64,000 nucleotides of DNA from the NCBI GenBank assembly GCA_021399445.1, contig JAJTUQ010000004.1:620001-684000 (forward strand), in the 5' to 3' direction. The translations under genes and the position numbers were made by a program. Shown here piece by piece: positions 35,552 through 48,100 of the stretch. Numbering within the stretch: position 1 is the stretch's first letter; every line of letters starts with the position of its first letter. The DNA is from Xylogone sp. PMI_703 (lineage: Eukaryota; Ascomycota; Leotiomycetes). The notes under the pieces were generated by a model. That model ran no database searches. It saw only the letters and a list, made by a program, of their open reading frames with translations, and had not been told where the DNA came from.

Positions 35552-36420
35552 TCAATTCGCCATTTCTATCTTCTTCGAACGTCCTTGGGGATGATTGAAC
35601 CGGTCAAGGCATACAGCCCCATCATGGATCCATGATTCACTGAAGTCAAATATGACCGGACTTCCTGTGACAGAATAATCAATCAGGTTGTCTGATCTTA
35701 TATCACCGTGAATGATTTTGTTTTGATGAAATGGATCAACCATCTCATACAGATGGATAAGACAATGAATACCCTCGCGATCGAGCTTAGATCGTAGTTG
35801 TTTGGCTCTCGACAGTAGGTCAGGAGTTAATTTGAGGGCTTTTTGCATAACAGGCCGCGAGTTATGTAGGAGTTCAAGAACGATAATTCATACACTCTCG
35901 GGAGAGTTAGGTACCGCGTAGGACCAGGATCTGGGACAATCTGAGCGTGACAATCGGTTGTATCCATAATACTTGGGGAAGAATAAACGTTCTGGTCCTG
36001 TTATATGTTGATCTAGATATTCATAGACGCGTCTTTCGCGGCGAAATGGATCAAAGTAGGCCTCGAGCTCTCGATCCGAAAGCCGAAATCCTTTTTGTTT
36101 TAACCTGGATCGGTCATGAATCTTACTTTCATTATTGTATGGTTTGAACTTTGTGAAATAATTAGTTTATTATCCGTAAGCCGATGTACAGTGGGGAGAC
36201 TTGCTATCTTGACTAAATAGCGATTTCCAGTGGCTGAGGCAGCTTCGTAAGTCAGAGACCTTCCACCTTCATCTATTTGTCTGGTTAACTCCAACTGCTC
36301 ATTGAATTTACGATGGCTCTGAGTGGGAAGCATTTGGGTAAAGTGTCTGATCGATAGTAAGAGTAATATGTTAAGTTTCCCGTGATGCAGAAAGTCACCT
36401 ATTCTCGCTATCGCTTGCAT
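35552..36420 (-). pseudogene. broken protein-kinase-like gene
   Basis: N-terminal piece (36420 to about 36106) includes ELTRQIDEGGRSLTYEAA and NRYLVKIAS (like a glycine-loop and VAIK-Lys region). A frame change near 36105 leads to SRLKQKGFRLSDRELEAYF … VYEYLDQH, then an in-frame TGA near 35888 (…NSPESV*IIVLELL). The last piece has the catalytic loop IIHGDIRSDNLI and the DFG-equivalent VIFDFSES. The catalytic Asp is present, but the frame is broken at least twice. It resembles the fungal kinase-like proteins (APH/choline-kinase-like). Relic, not active. Confidence 0.65.
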
Positions 36421-36432
36421 TACCACTTTCAC

Positions 36433-37402
36433 TGTAGAGACAATGACTAATCTCCTAAACTACGCACGCTATAGTAATGCGGTGAACAAAGGCTTGGTGC
36501 CTCAGGGTAGTATGCTATATGCTGTAACCTGGATTCTATTCTTATATACGCTTAGTAGACTATAAAATAATGTTTCAGTCATAAAGTAGCTATAACTTAC
36601 ACCTGTTTACGTAGATAACTGTACCAGAACCTGAGACCCTGAGAGCGCTTTGGCCCGAGCTACTGCAACCTCAGTACTACTTATAACCTTGAATAAAACT
36701 TAGCAAACTTGAATTGTAGTTTATTCTCATTAAACATAAGTAATATGATTAACATACACATGGCTGTTGGTACACCCATATCAATCGCTGCATGCGGTCC
36801 GGCCCGGAAAGCGTGTATAAGTAATTGTGCTGATAATTGACTGCCAAAGTGGGCGGAAGGAAGGGTTGCATTTGATTGGGCGAGTCAGTTGCCCTCCAAT
36901 CAGAGCTGAGGATACACTTGGGGAAACACTATCGACCATAAAGTCTGGACGATGATGTTGACATGTAACCCCTTTACTACTTCCTCGAAACTTGTGGTCA
37001 TTTCAGAAGTCTTACTAACCAATTATACCCTTAATATTTCCTATAACCTATTTGTACTATGATTGTGGATGTCGGTCTGCTTCCCTTGGCTTGGACATAA
37101 GGTTACAGTTCACGGCATTGCTATGAGCCCCGCAGCTATCGGGACGGCGAAATCCTGGCATGGCCGTTAGCTGGCAGCCGCCAGTATTCATTAGTCAATC
37201 AGACAGTTCCCTAATTGGACATTAGATACGTAATTCCGGCATAGAAATAAGGCATTACTCAGCGCAATGTCCGGTTGTTGCCCGGCCGGCCAATAAATAC
37301 TGACAAGTTACGCTTCGGTATTATCACTTCACTCTGTCATATTGAATTGAGGGGTGAGTTTAAGGAAAGAGAAAGAATAATAAAGATAAAGTGAAGTACA
37401 AT
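36433..37402. other. intergenic region
   Basis: No supported gene. It lies between the kinase relic and the hydrolase; the last ~150 bp are probable promoter (GGCCGGCCAATAAATACTGAC near 37283). Confidence 0.45.
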
Positions 37403-38580
37403 ATGGACCCGCCAACTTCTCACGGATCTCTCGAACCCAGTGTGGCCGAACAGTATTCTCGTAACAGAATCCCCCCCAATCTTATTTCGCGCTTCGATCC
37501 GGTCTATGTCGAGTACTACAACAAATACAACGCCGGTCGACCCGCCACACACCAGATCCCTATCAAGGAGTTCCGTGCCAATCCGGAGAAATATACTATA
37601 ACACATGGCCGCGACCAAGTATCAGCAGAAGGTCTCGATAATATTGATCAAAAGTGCCCCGTAAAGGATGGCCAAATAACTGTCAGAACAATTACGCGAA
37701 GCTCTGCCAAGTCGACCAAAACCCCTAGGCCTGTTTATATCAACTTCCATGGAGGTGGATGGGTTTTCGGAGGGTTAGATACCGACTTTGACTTTTGCAA
37801 GAGAATTGTGCAACACCTAGATTGCGTTGCGTTTGATGTCGATTATCGCTTGGCGCCAGAGCACCCCTATCCAATACCGGTAGAGGATTGTATTGCCGCT
37901 TTCCACTGGGTGAGTTAGATCCAATGTGTCCGATGTTTTGGCTTGGGCTAATCTGTGAAACTAGATTCGAAACGAGAAGAAAGAAGAATTCGGACTTGAT
38001 CTCTCACGCGTGGCGATAGGAGGTGGTTCTGCTGGAGGCCACTTATCTGCCGTGGTTGCGCACGTCTGTCGAGACCAAAATATTCCTTTAGCTCTGCAAA
38101 TTCTGTTAGTCCCGGTCATCGACCTTCACGTGTTTACTCCAGATGGAGAATTAAGACCAGATGTTCCCTACTCTTCCTACATCGAGCTAGCAGAAACCCA
38201 GCCTTTGCCGCTGGAGCGGATGATCTACTTCCACAAGTCGTTCCTGGGATGTCCAAGGCCTGCAGCACTGGAGCATGAATGGAAGGTATCTCCGATTTTG
38301 GCACCAAGCTTCAAGAATCTTGCGCCAGCTCTAGTCATCACGGCTGAGATGGATGTCCTTCGCGATGAAGGAACGTTATATGCACAGAAGTTGAAGGAAG
38401 CGGGATGCCAGGTTGAGTTGGTGGAGTTTGCAGGTGCACCGCATACTTTTGCGAAACTAGATGGTAAGTGGAGTCAGCTCTATATCTAATAATTATTAAC
38501 AATTTGGAGCTATTATGGATACCGGTAAAAGATACAACGAAGTAGCACTGGGCGCACTAAAGAAAGCTTTTAATCTTTAG
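37403..38580 (+). CDS. alpha/beta hydrolase, hormone-sensitive-lipase family
   Basis: Esterase/lactonase-type serine hydrolase of about 340 aa. Introns: about 37911-37965, and from the GTAAGT after KLDG (near 38463) to an acceptor near 38508, joining FAKLD to AIMDTGKRYNEVALGALKKAF and the stop at 38578-38580. The oxyanion-hole motif is HGGGWVFGG, the nucleophile elbow GGGSAGGHLS (Ser), and the acid Asp (EMDVLRDEG) and His (GAPHTFAKL) complete the triad. No signal peptide, so probably cytosolic. HSL-family members often occur in fungal secondary-metabolism clusters; here a P450 lies 500 bp away on the other strand. Confidence 0.88.
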
Positions 38581-39090
38581 TTAATCATCTATCGATCGGA
38601 AATACAATCGTGTTGGATAGTGCTATGAGTCTCTTTACCTGCTTCATCAATATCGACAACATTAAACGCTATTAGTGCTATATAATTTACTTTGCATGAA
38701 TCCTATTATGTGCTACCGGTTGAACAGGTGTCCCAACGGTAATCAAACACTTTATTTAAAGATACTTCGTTGTACGCCCCGAAGTTCTGCACAAAAAAGC
38801 ATGCTATCTGAATCTGCAGAGTCGATCGGACTTACTGCGTATATTATGTGAAATCTGATCGAATTCCAAATAAAATTCTATCCCAATAGTTTTCTAATTT
38901 GACCCACTGTTTGGCTTATCACAATAACTCCTCAAGTTTTTGCCTCCGGCCGGCTGAGTTGCTGATAGGAGTATCATAGCTAGTCCGGAATGTCCCATTC
39001 CGGATCATGCATATCCCTTTATTTAATATACATTATCACCTTATCCGGCCCAGTCATAAGATCCAACGCATAGGAATCCAGATCCCGACA
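38581..39090. other. convergent intergenic region
   Basis: 3' ends of the hydrolase and P450 genes face each other here. No ORF is supported. Confidence 0.5.
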
Positions 39091-41020
39091 CTACATCTCC
39101 AACTGGCGTCTTCGAAACTGAATCATTGGACCCTCTTTAATACCAGTTAGATGATCTTTCAGCTGAAATTCGCCCACCCGGTGGCGGCCATAGACCTCCT
39201 TAGGACTTCCCTCCCCAATAGTACCGGCTAGTCCGTCAGGAACTTTCATGTCGTATTCCCAAATAAGACGCCCAAGAGTTACCATAAGCTCCATGTAGGC
39301 AAGACCTCTACCTGGGCACGATCGAGGACCTGTAGAAAATGGAATATATGCACTACGAGCAGCGTCCATGGAAGATCGCTCTTCAGCAAGCCATCTCTCA
39401 GGCACAAACTTGAACGGCTCCGGATAGTAATCAGGGCGGTGGTGTACGGCGTACATGGAGGTGCCCACTTCGTAGCCTGCTGGGATGAAGTTTCCATCAA
39501 CACGGATACCATTTTCTTCTACCTCTCTCCACATCGAACCTCCTGCAGGCGGGCTGAGCCGCAAAGCTTCTTCGACACAAGCACGCAGGTAGATGCAGCT
39601 ACTTAGCTCTGGCCCGTGGCGAATATCCTCTAAAGAGGAAAACCGATTCCGGACCTCAGCAGCGGCTTTTTGTTGGGCGGCGGCGTCGCGTGTGATGTAG
39701 AATAAGGCCGCGGCAATGGCAGTTGAAGTTGTATCCGAGCCTGTAGGTGGGATCAGAGTTATATTACTTTGCTATAGTGATGACTGACAGAGGGGACTCA
39801 CCCGCCACAATCAGGAATTTGGCCTCCGCCCACAGCTCGGACATGGAAAAGCCTTGACCAGTCTCGGGGTCTCTAGCATCAACCATCAGAGAGAATATAT
39901 CCATGTGCTCGGACTTGCTTTCCTGCATTCTTTGCTCAGTGAGTTGTCGGGCAAGATTCAAGAACTTCTGGCCCGTTTTCACACTAGATGGAGATACTAA
40001 GCGTTCGAGTTTATATTTTGCAAGCTCCGGGTACTGGATATAAACGCTTGCTCGTTTATTTACTGCGAAGATTGCATCCATCACATATCGATTTTTTGGA
40101 TTGTCTAGTAACTCAAAATCTCTTCCGAAGGCAATACTCGCCATAATGTCGAATGTAAGATAATTGCCTATATTACGAGCAGAGGTTAGGAGCTTATTAA
40201 TACTGGGGGGTTGGCAGAGGCTTTAGACTTGAAACCGATTAATTTGACTTACAAAGCGCTGCCATGTTTCTGGGGGTACTCCAATCACCAGCAGAACCCG
40301 GAGCTCCCTCAAATTGATGGTCGTTCTCGGGGGCCATCAGGGAGCAAAATTTCCGTATTCGAGTAGTAATTGCCGGCTCAAATCCTTTTATGGCAGACTC
40401 AGACAAGCCTTGACTGATAATGCGACGTTTCTTCCCATGGACAACTTTGTCTACTGCAGATATGGTGCTTACTGCGGCAGGAGTTGGAGGCAGAACCGAG
40501 TAGGATAAGCCCTTCTTAACGTGACTTGAATGGCTATAAACATCTAGAAAATACCCGACTAGTAAGCAGCCGAGCTGGTTGTTAAAGTTTCAATGTTCAT
40601 ACCTTTAATTCCATTGACGTTATTGACTAACAAACGGTTGGGTGCATAGCGGACCACGTCCCCTTCAATTCGAAATGATGGTTAGATGCAAGATACAAAG
40701 TGACATGAAACATCTACCCGATAGGCTTACCATACTTCTCGTGGCATCTCCACATATCTATATGAATATCTCCCCTGAATGCATAGTACACACTGTACCA
40801 ATTCGTGACCTTGGCAAGAAGCGGTCCGGGATACTTTGCTAAGGGGTGTAGAGTTAAGCGATAGATCCAAATACAGAGCTATTCCCATTAGTACTGGTTA
40901 TGTATGGTATGGAATATCTTGGAACCATACGGTGTAGAGCAGATAGAAGACTATGACACTAGCAAATATCTGCCCTGTGCTGAGTTGAGCCATGGCTCCG
41001 AGGAGGGTCGCGAAAGCCAT
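39091..41020 (-). CDS. cytochrome P450 monooxygenase
   Basis: Microsomal P450 of about 500 aa. The start is the ATG at 41018-41020 or 40991-40993, with an N-terminal membrane anchor ([12 protein letters not shown]). After an intron comes the Pro-rich region [17 protein letters not shown], then [11 protein letters not shown] and [13 protein letters not shown] (C-helix). The I-helix AGSDTTSTA is split by an intron, followed by the ExxR motif EEALR, the PERW loop and the heme ligand [15 protein letters not shown]. All five or so introns restore frame, so the gene looks functional. It belongs to the group of fungal CYPs with a short C-terminus (FRRRQLEM). The substrate is unknown. It could act with the neighbouring hydrolase or serve the RiPP cluster further right. 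Confidence 0.9.
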
Positions 41021-41350
41021 CTCAGTACCTGATAGTTTTCCTGTCAGGCTATGTGGACAATTCTGCTTATACTGTTGAAATCAAATAATCAATTACTGGA
41101 AGCGTATGCAACATATATAGACATCTATCGTAATGTCAACCGGTCAAACCTCTTGGATGATTACTTCAGCAATTATTCACGAGCTGCGTGGCTCGTCTAC
41201 GGTAATGATTGACGTAGTGCCATATTTAGAGAACGATCCAGCTTATGCCGTCTCCACTGCTCTAGTCGCGGCACTCTCCTACTCTAGGATACGGTATGGT
41301 AGTATCCCGCTTACATCATCTCATATATTCATATATCCGGATAGATACGG

Positions 41351-41685
41351 GTAGGTTTGAGCTAAATCCACTGATTGGTTCAACTAAATCCACTTAGTAA
41401 CTTCAACTGATGTTAACGTCTCACATGAGAACACATTCTACACATTAATTCATTATAAACTAGTGCAAATTAATCATTATTATAAACTACCCATATTCTC
41501 ATTCTCATTCCATTGATTTTTTCTTTTTTTTGGAATAAAGTCGGTGATCACGTGTAATAAAGAGAAATATTTAAGAGAGTCCTTAGAGGAACATCAGACG
41601 CTAGATCACTTGTGGAGTTCGTACCTGGAGATTCAAATAAGCACCAAATTTGTGGGTAACATGAGTGGATTTAGCTTAAACCCAC
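41351..41685. mobile_element. MITE-like element with ~22-bp terminal inverted repeats
   Basis: The left end GTAGGTTTGAGCTAAATCCA (then CT, from 41351) and the inverse of the right end (41664-41685) match in 20 of 22 positions. About 335 bp, non-coding and AT-rich, with a second partial TAAATCCACT word at 41385. No clear target-site duplication. A lone similar end occurs at about 26214. Confidence 0.6.
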
Positions 41686-41689
41686 GAAC

Positions 41690-42520
41690 AAGGTCTTACT
41701 GAATATCTTGGCAATACAGAACCCTATAAGGGTATCTGCTAATCCTCAGATTTGCCAGATTTCTGCTCACGTGTTAATTGACGAAGGAGCGGCAGTAACC
41801 ATATAGCTCTAGATTCGGGGGTATACACTATCTAGGATATATCACTTTCTTGATTGATCAGCTGTATCTGTCACTTGGTGGTTCCAGATTATCAGCTAGA
41901 TCCTTTGGGGGACCGTCTAATCGATTACTCTCATGATGTTAATGCCATTGCTACACACCTATTGCAGCGTCCACTCCGGCGTTATCGTACAAAGGCAACG
42001 TAGCAGGCTTCGTTCGGAGAATTTCAACTTCAAGTACACTCGGACCTGCGCCATACTAAAAAGGGCGACCATCATTTCGTTTATTCACTCTGACGAGAAT
42101 AATTAATATTAGCGTCACCAGTACGCAGTACAGAGGCTTACCTCCGTATTCTCCGCTAGTTATGTATTATTAGAGTTTCCCACATCTTTGCTTACAAGAC
42201 CAACTGGCCCACTCTCGAACCCTCGAAGACCGCAGGGGCCTTTTATCGGAGGTAAGCCGTTTCGGCTGAACACCACGAATACGAATACGTGCAGGCACTG
42301 CGCCCTTTATCTTCTGCAAGGCAATCACTGGACCGGCCCGACACGCAAGACGTTCAGGTCTACCGCCAATGCACCAAGGAACTTCCCGCAGAAGTAGGTG
42401 AGATTTTACGAAGTATGGTCCATATTAGGTTAGCTGGAGTCGCTGACACTGCCATCTCCGGGACAAACTTTCTACGTAAGCAGCATAGACATGGAGGGCA
42501 TGGGCTCACCTAGCGCATAT
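41690..42520 (+). pseudogene. LTR-retroelement coding relic
   Basis: At about 41700-41815 the translation reads …ILAIQNPIRVSANPQICQISAHVLIDEGAAVTI, the look of a retropepsin-type ILIDSGA active-site segment with an altered core. Stops follow. Near 42270-42310 a CRHC-containing peptide resembles fragments of gag-type zinc regions. Reading frames change repeatedly. Too broken to assign to a superfamily firmly; Ty3-like is a guess. Confidence 0.4.
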
Positions 42521-43455
42521 CCAGCAAATGTGAAATCATTACAGTACGGGTAGCTGCCGTAGCACGTTCCATCGGAGGGTCATCATCTAGCTGCTTCCAC
42601 GGCCACAAGCTAATTAGGACTACCGGCCCTTAGGTCTTCCGGACAGCACGTCCTATAGTTGCGGAGCCTAGTGGACGACCACGTAGGTAGACTCACGATT
42701 GAGAACAGTTAGAAGAGTGACCCGACCATGATGCTGTTCAGTCCTGCTGCATCAAGAAAAACAATCTAGGATACGGCACAGTACATTAGGCAAAACCCAC
42801 TGACTGCGCCATACTGTATCATTGCCCTTTACATGGTTCAGGAGCCATTCTAGACCTGAATCAAAGTAAGCACTAGACTATTCATATGGCCAATATCTAC
42901 GACAGCCAAAGCTTAGAGTACCGGTGAGGCAATCTGTAACTTAACTGGGAAATGCCAAGGCGTTTCCGGGATCCACAAGCTTAGTGTCAACCTCCGGATC
43001 TGAGAGATTCAAGGTTTTTGGATTATATCATACATTCTCACGGCAACAGAATTCGAGCTAGGTCACTGTATTACACCACATGGCCCGTTTACCTAATACT
43101 GTCATTTAAGTTAGGAACCTTCCAGTGCTGACAATAGACATTGTATGTGTTACATTACCACCCTAGTTCAAATACGGTGACCGTTAGTACTGGTCTCACA
43201 AATAGGAAATACGATTTTGCCAATCTTTATTGGCTTACTGGGCGATAGCATGTGCATGCATAAACTATGTGAAAGACATTGACACGCATAATATCTGATT
43301 GAGGGATTGTCCGACCCAGAAAGCCAGGGGTTGGATCCGTATGATTTTCCCCCAATTCTACAGCCGATAAGAAGTATATGGTTATAATAATAGCATTCAC
43401 AAGCTGGTGTTCGTAGGTCTCCTCCTCAATGACTAATAGTTGAATATAAGAAAAC
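42521..43455. other. gene-free stretch
   Basis: No recognisable peptides. It is a continuation of repeat-like and eroded sequence left of the carboxypeptidase relic. Confidence 0.4.
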
Positions 43456-44260
43456 TTGCCGTCGAACTGGTCGTCTCAATACGATAACGCTAAGCTGAGT
43501 TCGCAATATACTCGTTTAATGGAGGCAGCTTCTAGGCTAATAGAACTTTACTGTCTTGCATCACTAGCTTCATTTCCTTTTATTATCAACATTGACCTAA
43601 CAACGAGTAATTGCTTTGTTAACTCTCTCCCAAGAGCACCAGCAGATACGCAGGTGAAGATGTATGCAGGGCCAGTTCGATACGGGCTACAGCCACCTTG
43701 GGCTAGCCCCTGATCATAATGGAACTTTGTTTTCCGGTATTTTCAGAGGCAGTATATCGCAGTCAAGAAAATGACAGTAATATGGCTGAATGGCGGACCC
43801 TGATGCAACTCAGAAGATAGAGCTTTGATTCATTTTGGTCCCTATAGAGTGGGTAATTCAACAAGGTCCACTACTTGGAATAAATGAGAACTCGTGGAAT
43901 GAGTTTGCGAATATAATGTTTCTTGAAAACCCTATGGGAACTGGTCTCAGGTATCTGGACCCAAGATTTATATCCACGAACTGCCAGAAACGGCGGACCC
44001 ACTTATGGAGTTCCTTGAGAGGTGGCTGTTCTCTTTTCTGAATACGAAAAGGACGATGTGAGCAGTGAAAATTGACCTTAAGGCTGAAACCATTGATATC
44101 GCTCTAGCTATATCTTGCCGGAGAGTCACAGTATATTCCAGAAATTTTCAGAGCTATCCTTGACCAGATCAAATTTAAGTCTAGACAATCGCAGCGACGG
44201 AAGGGTCGCCTTATTGGAAATGGGCTGATCTTACGACAAGAGCAATATGAGTAACACCCC
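43456..44260 (+). pseudogene. KexA-type serine carboxypeptidase relic
   Basis: Pieces of a Kex1/KexA family serine carboxypeptidase (peptidase S10; trims Lys/Arg left by Kex2) are spread over three frames. First is a signal-peptide-like LYCLASLASF, then FVNSLPRAPADTQVKMYAGP, then VIWLNGGP and GPYRVGNST, then NENSWNEFANIMFLENPMGTG, then GES near 44120 and [16 protein letters not shown]. The catalytic-Ser GESYAGQ segment has lost bases. The gene has multiple frameshifts and no open frame longer than about 85 codons, so it is inactive. Confidence 0.7.
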
Positions 44261-45173
44261 TCCTTCGCATACGATAAGGGATGTCAGAAAGCAAATATCA
44301 TGTGGGATACACAAACTTGTTCTATGGGTGATACTTTATATCACTTGCTGATGCTCAATCACAAATGAAATAGCTACGAAGATAATCCCGGGGAATAAGC
44401 AACCTAATTGTTTAGATAGCGGAATAGTGACGAAAGCAACTGGATTTATATGAGATTGAATATACGCATCTGGGCATAAAATAACTCCCTGTTACCGCAG
44501 TGTTTTCGATGGATATCACATATGGGGCGAGTGCTTGAAATAGCAGAACTAAAACTGGAGATTTTGCACCTTGCATAATATTCTGTGCATTGTTTGAATA
44601 ATTGCATAATCTGAATACCTTACGGGCATAATGATAGGTACAATATCCAACAAATTTTACGGAAAGTTAGCTTCATGAACTGTAGGCTAAAACCCTACAA
44701 ATTGTTGGGAATCTAAGGTACGTCTAAACCTAATGTGGTAGTATATTTGGTATTTCACTCCACGGATTCGCTCTGATCTTTAAATACATCCTAGCACTTT
44801 AACACAATAAATAGAGAATATCACGATTCACTCTAAGTTCACGAAGAATGCCACCCCAAATAATACAGAAAGATGGTGCCAGATTATTAGAGCCCAATGG
44901 CGGGGGCTCTACGTGGTAATTTCAACATGTGCTCAACTCTCACTGCCGCATGCAGTAGTAGTGACCCTGGTTCTCTCGCCGGTCCATTTTAGGGAAAGTG
45001 TCCCCTTCAACTCATACACATAGCTATTGTGTCATTCCTCCTGTGCGAGAGTGTTGTTTCTCTTAATAGCAAACTGTTGTATCTCTTCGTTTTGTGCGTG
45101 GAACTCTCGATTTCTCTTGTTAGGCTTATAAGACATCATTGGTGGTATTAATGGTCCTTATAAAGTCACGAAT
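44261..45173. other. intergenic, upstream of the ABC transporter
   Basis: No supported gene. The final few hundred bases probably carry the promoter of the ABC-C gene. Confidence 0.45.
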
Positions 45174-48100
45174 ATGTATTCGGATGAGGATGGCGTTGCC
45201 ACAGAGCAGTCGCAGGCTGCCTACGACTCTCGTATGCGTATTTTGATATCTGCGAGTTCCATACTATCATGTTTAGGTTTTAGCATTGCGATTCTTAACG
45301 GTGAATACACCAGGGAAAATCTGCGCTACATATTATCCATCAAGCAGCAAAATCTTTTTTACTGGAGTACATTTTTGTGGGTGGGTCTTGAAACATAAAT
45401 ACATTGACATCTCACAATTTAAGACTAACTTGATGACTAGCCGGTCCTATCCCTCCATAGCATCACTCTTCATTGGAAGGATAACCCTGTATATACCTAT
45501 ACTGCTGGCCTAAGAGGATCCTTCTTATCTTCCGTTATTGTCTGTACTGGCCTCCTTACCAAAAGCCAAAATAGCGAATGGCCTCCTTTTACTCTATCAC
45601 CTACATCTCTGCAAATTTATGTGGCAGTATTATTAGTCGTTATCCAGATTCTTTTCCCCCGTCGTCCGGATCTTTTTACAGCAGAGGGAAAGTGCGTGGA
45701 CCTTGAAAAAAGCGCTTCCGCCTTTAGTCATTATTCCATGCAATGGTGTGCTAGGTCTCTTGTGCTTGCTGGCAAGCTCGGTAAGCTTGATGGACTTCCT
45801 GTCCTGGATTATCTCACAAGATCGAAGAGTCAACCACTACTTGTCGCCACAGATAAGACTACCTTGTGGGATCGCATTATTGACGAGCGCTATCTCGGAT
45901 TTGCCAAGCAATGGTCTCTCATGTTTGTGCGATCAATTGTGACTTTTGGTCCGCCTTACTGTATTATGCGATTACTTAAAGTCTTGGAAGATAGTCATGG
46001 CCAAACAGCTGATGCTTGGATTTGGCTGATTGCCATTACAGTATCATCCACGTGTCAAACTGTCATCAACTATCACTTGATATGGATACAGTGGTCAGAA
46101 ATGGGAATCCCTATTCGAGCACAGCTAATTATGGCTATATTCCAGAAAGCTTTGCGCATGAAGGACGCTAAAGAGCAGAAAAAGAGCTTAGATTCTAAAG
46201 CTATTTCTGACAAACCCGAGGCGGTCAATCTCATTTCATCAGATACACAGGCTTTCAGCAAATTTACTGCAGTCAACTATATAATTCCCGCCTCGTTTGT
46301 TAGATTTTTCTTCGCCGTGCTATTTCTCTTGAAGCTCCTTGGATGGCAGAGTACTCTCGTCGGGATGACAGTCACAGTCTTATGTGTTCCTATACATACA
46401 TTCGTTATCAAACAGCAGCGGGTTGCTCAAAAGAATCTCACTGTAGCTCGTGACAAAAAGACAAAAGTAATTAATGAAGCCTTGCACTCTCTTAGACAAA
46501 TAAAGTTCTCTGCCTTAGAGGCACAATGGGAAGAACACATTCAGACATTTCGACAAGAAGAGCTTAAACATTTGCACCGGAGCTATACTGCGACTAACAT
46601 AAGATCAATCTGGGGTGTTGCCGCCCCATTCATTGTTGCTGCGGCTTCAATATATACCTATGCATATCTCCAGGGAGTTATTACCCCATCGATTGTGTTT
46701 CCAATGATAGAGGTGTTGCCTCACCTTCAAGGAACTTTGGGGTTCGTTCCTGTGGTATTTCAGGATTACTTCGGTGCTAGAGTAAATGCGACTCGCATGG
46801 ATACATATTTGAGAGCGCCAGAACAGAAGAAGTTTCTTGGCTCAAGTCCATCAGGCCGCGTTATTTTCAAAGACGCTTCGATTGCCTGGCCGTCCGATGA
46901 TATGGAGGATGGAAGTCGGAAGAAGCAGGTTACTTTGTCACACCGATTTTCTCTTCACGGTCTTAATCTTGAATTTCCTACTGGAGAATTAAGTGTAATT
47001 TATGGAAAGACAGGGTCGGGAAAGAGTTTATTGCTCGCTGCCATTATTGGAGAAGTTGACCTTCTTGGTGGTCGTATTGACGCTCCATCAGCGGCCGAAG
47101 GTCAGCCAGTCGCATTTGTTTCCCAATCACCTTGGCTTCAAAACGCTACCATCAAGGACAATATACTATTCGGACGTGCATTTAACAAGGAAAGATACGA
47201 AAAGATTTTAACAGCTTGCGCACTTCGACCTGATCTTGCGGCCTTGGCAAACGGAGATGACACTCGGATAGGTTTAAGAGGCGTCAAGCTTAGTGGTGGC
47301 CAGCGAGCTAGAGTTGCATTTGCTAGAGCTCTATACTCTAATGCTCGGTTATTGATCTTAGACGATATTTTTTCAGCTTTAGATACGCATGTCTCCAACG
47401 ACATCTTCAGCGCGCTCACTGGTGAGCTTTGTGAAGGCCGTACTCGGGTTCTAGTAACACATCAGGTCTCACTGTGCTTACCGAAGACTAAATACCTTGT
47501 TCAAATTGAAAACAACACAGTATATTATTCAGGGAACCCTAGCTCTATCGAAAGAAATATACATGTAATTGAGGAAAAAATTAATACTCCTAAGGCAAAT
47601 GCGTCAACAGAAGAAACATCAACCGCAGATTCGAGCCAAAAAAGTGTTAAAAACACATCTACTATTAATGGCGGCAAAAAGGTCAATTCCAGGGCTGATT
47701 TAAAGGTGTATAAGAGTTACTTTGCCGCTGCTGGAGGCCTTGTATTTACTCTCATATATATTCTGGGTCTAGTCACCAAGCAACTGCTGAATGCAACCAA
47801 TACTTGGCTTCTAGGTCGCATCAAGTCATCTCGGCCGAAAAGAATTGGGCTACCAGGGGAGGCCATACCACCTATGGTGGATATGGATGGCTCACTGCCA
47901 CCACATCTTAACGTCTATCTCTGGAGTTCATTATCGGGTATTATATTAGAGTCACTTTTTAACGTGCATACCTTCTCGGGATCAATGCGAGCGTCAAAGG
48001 TTTTATTCCGTAAGATGGTCTCCAGGGTTATCCGAACGCCTCTTCGTTGGCTTGATACAACAGCTATTGGTGAGATGCTGAAACGATTTACTTCAGATAC

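Noticed and set aside
41351..41685. Solo LTR interpretation of the terminal-repeat element
   Set aside because: Its ends are inverted repeats of ~22 bp rather than TG…CA, so a TIR element fits better; a retroelement relic lies beside it but is separate.
45619..45660. Start of the ABC-C gene at the internal GTG/ATG near 45.62 kb
   Set aside because: In-frame peptide with TM character extends upstream, and the ATG at 45174 gives the expected N-terminal region after one intron, although that splice is not resolved.
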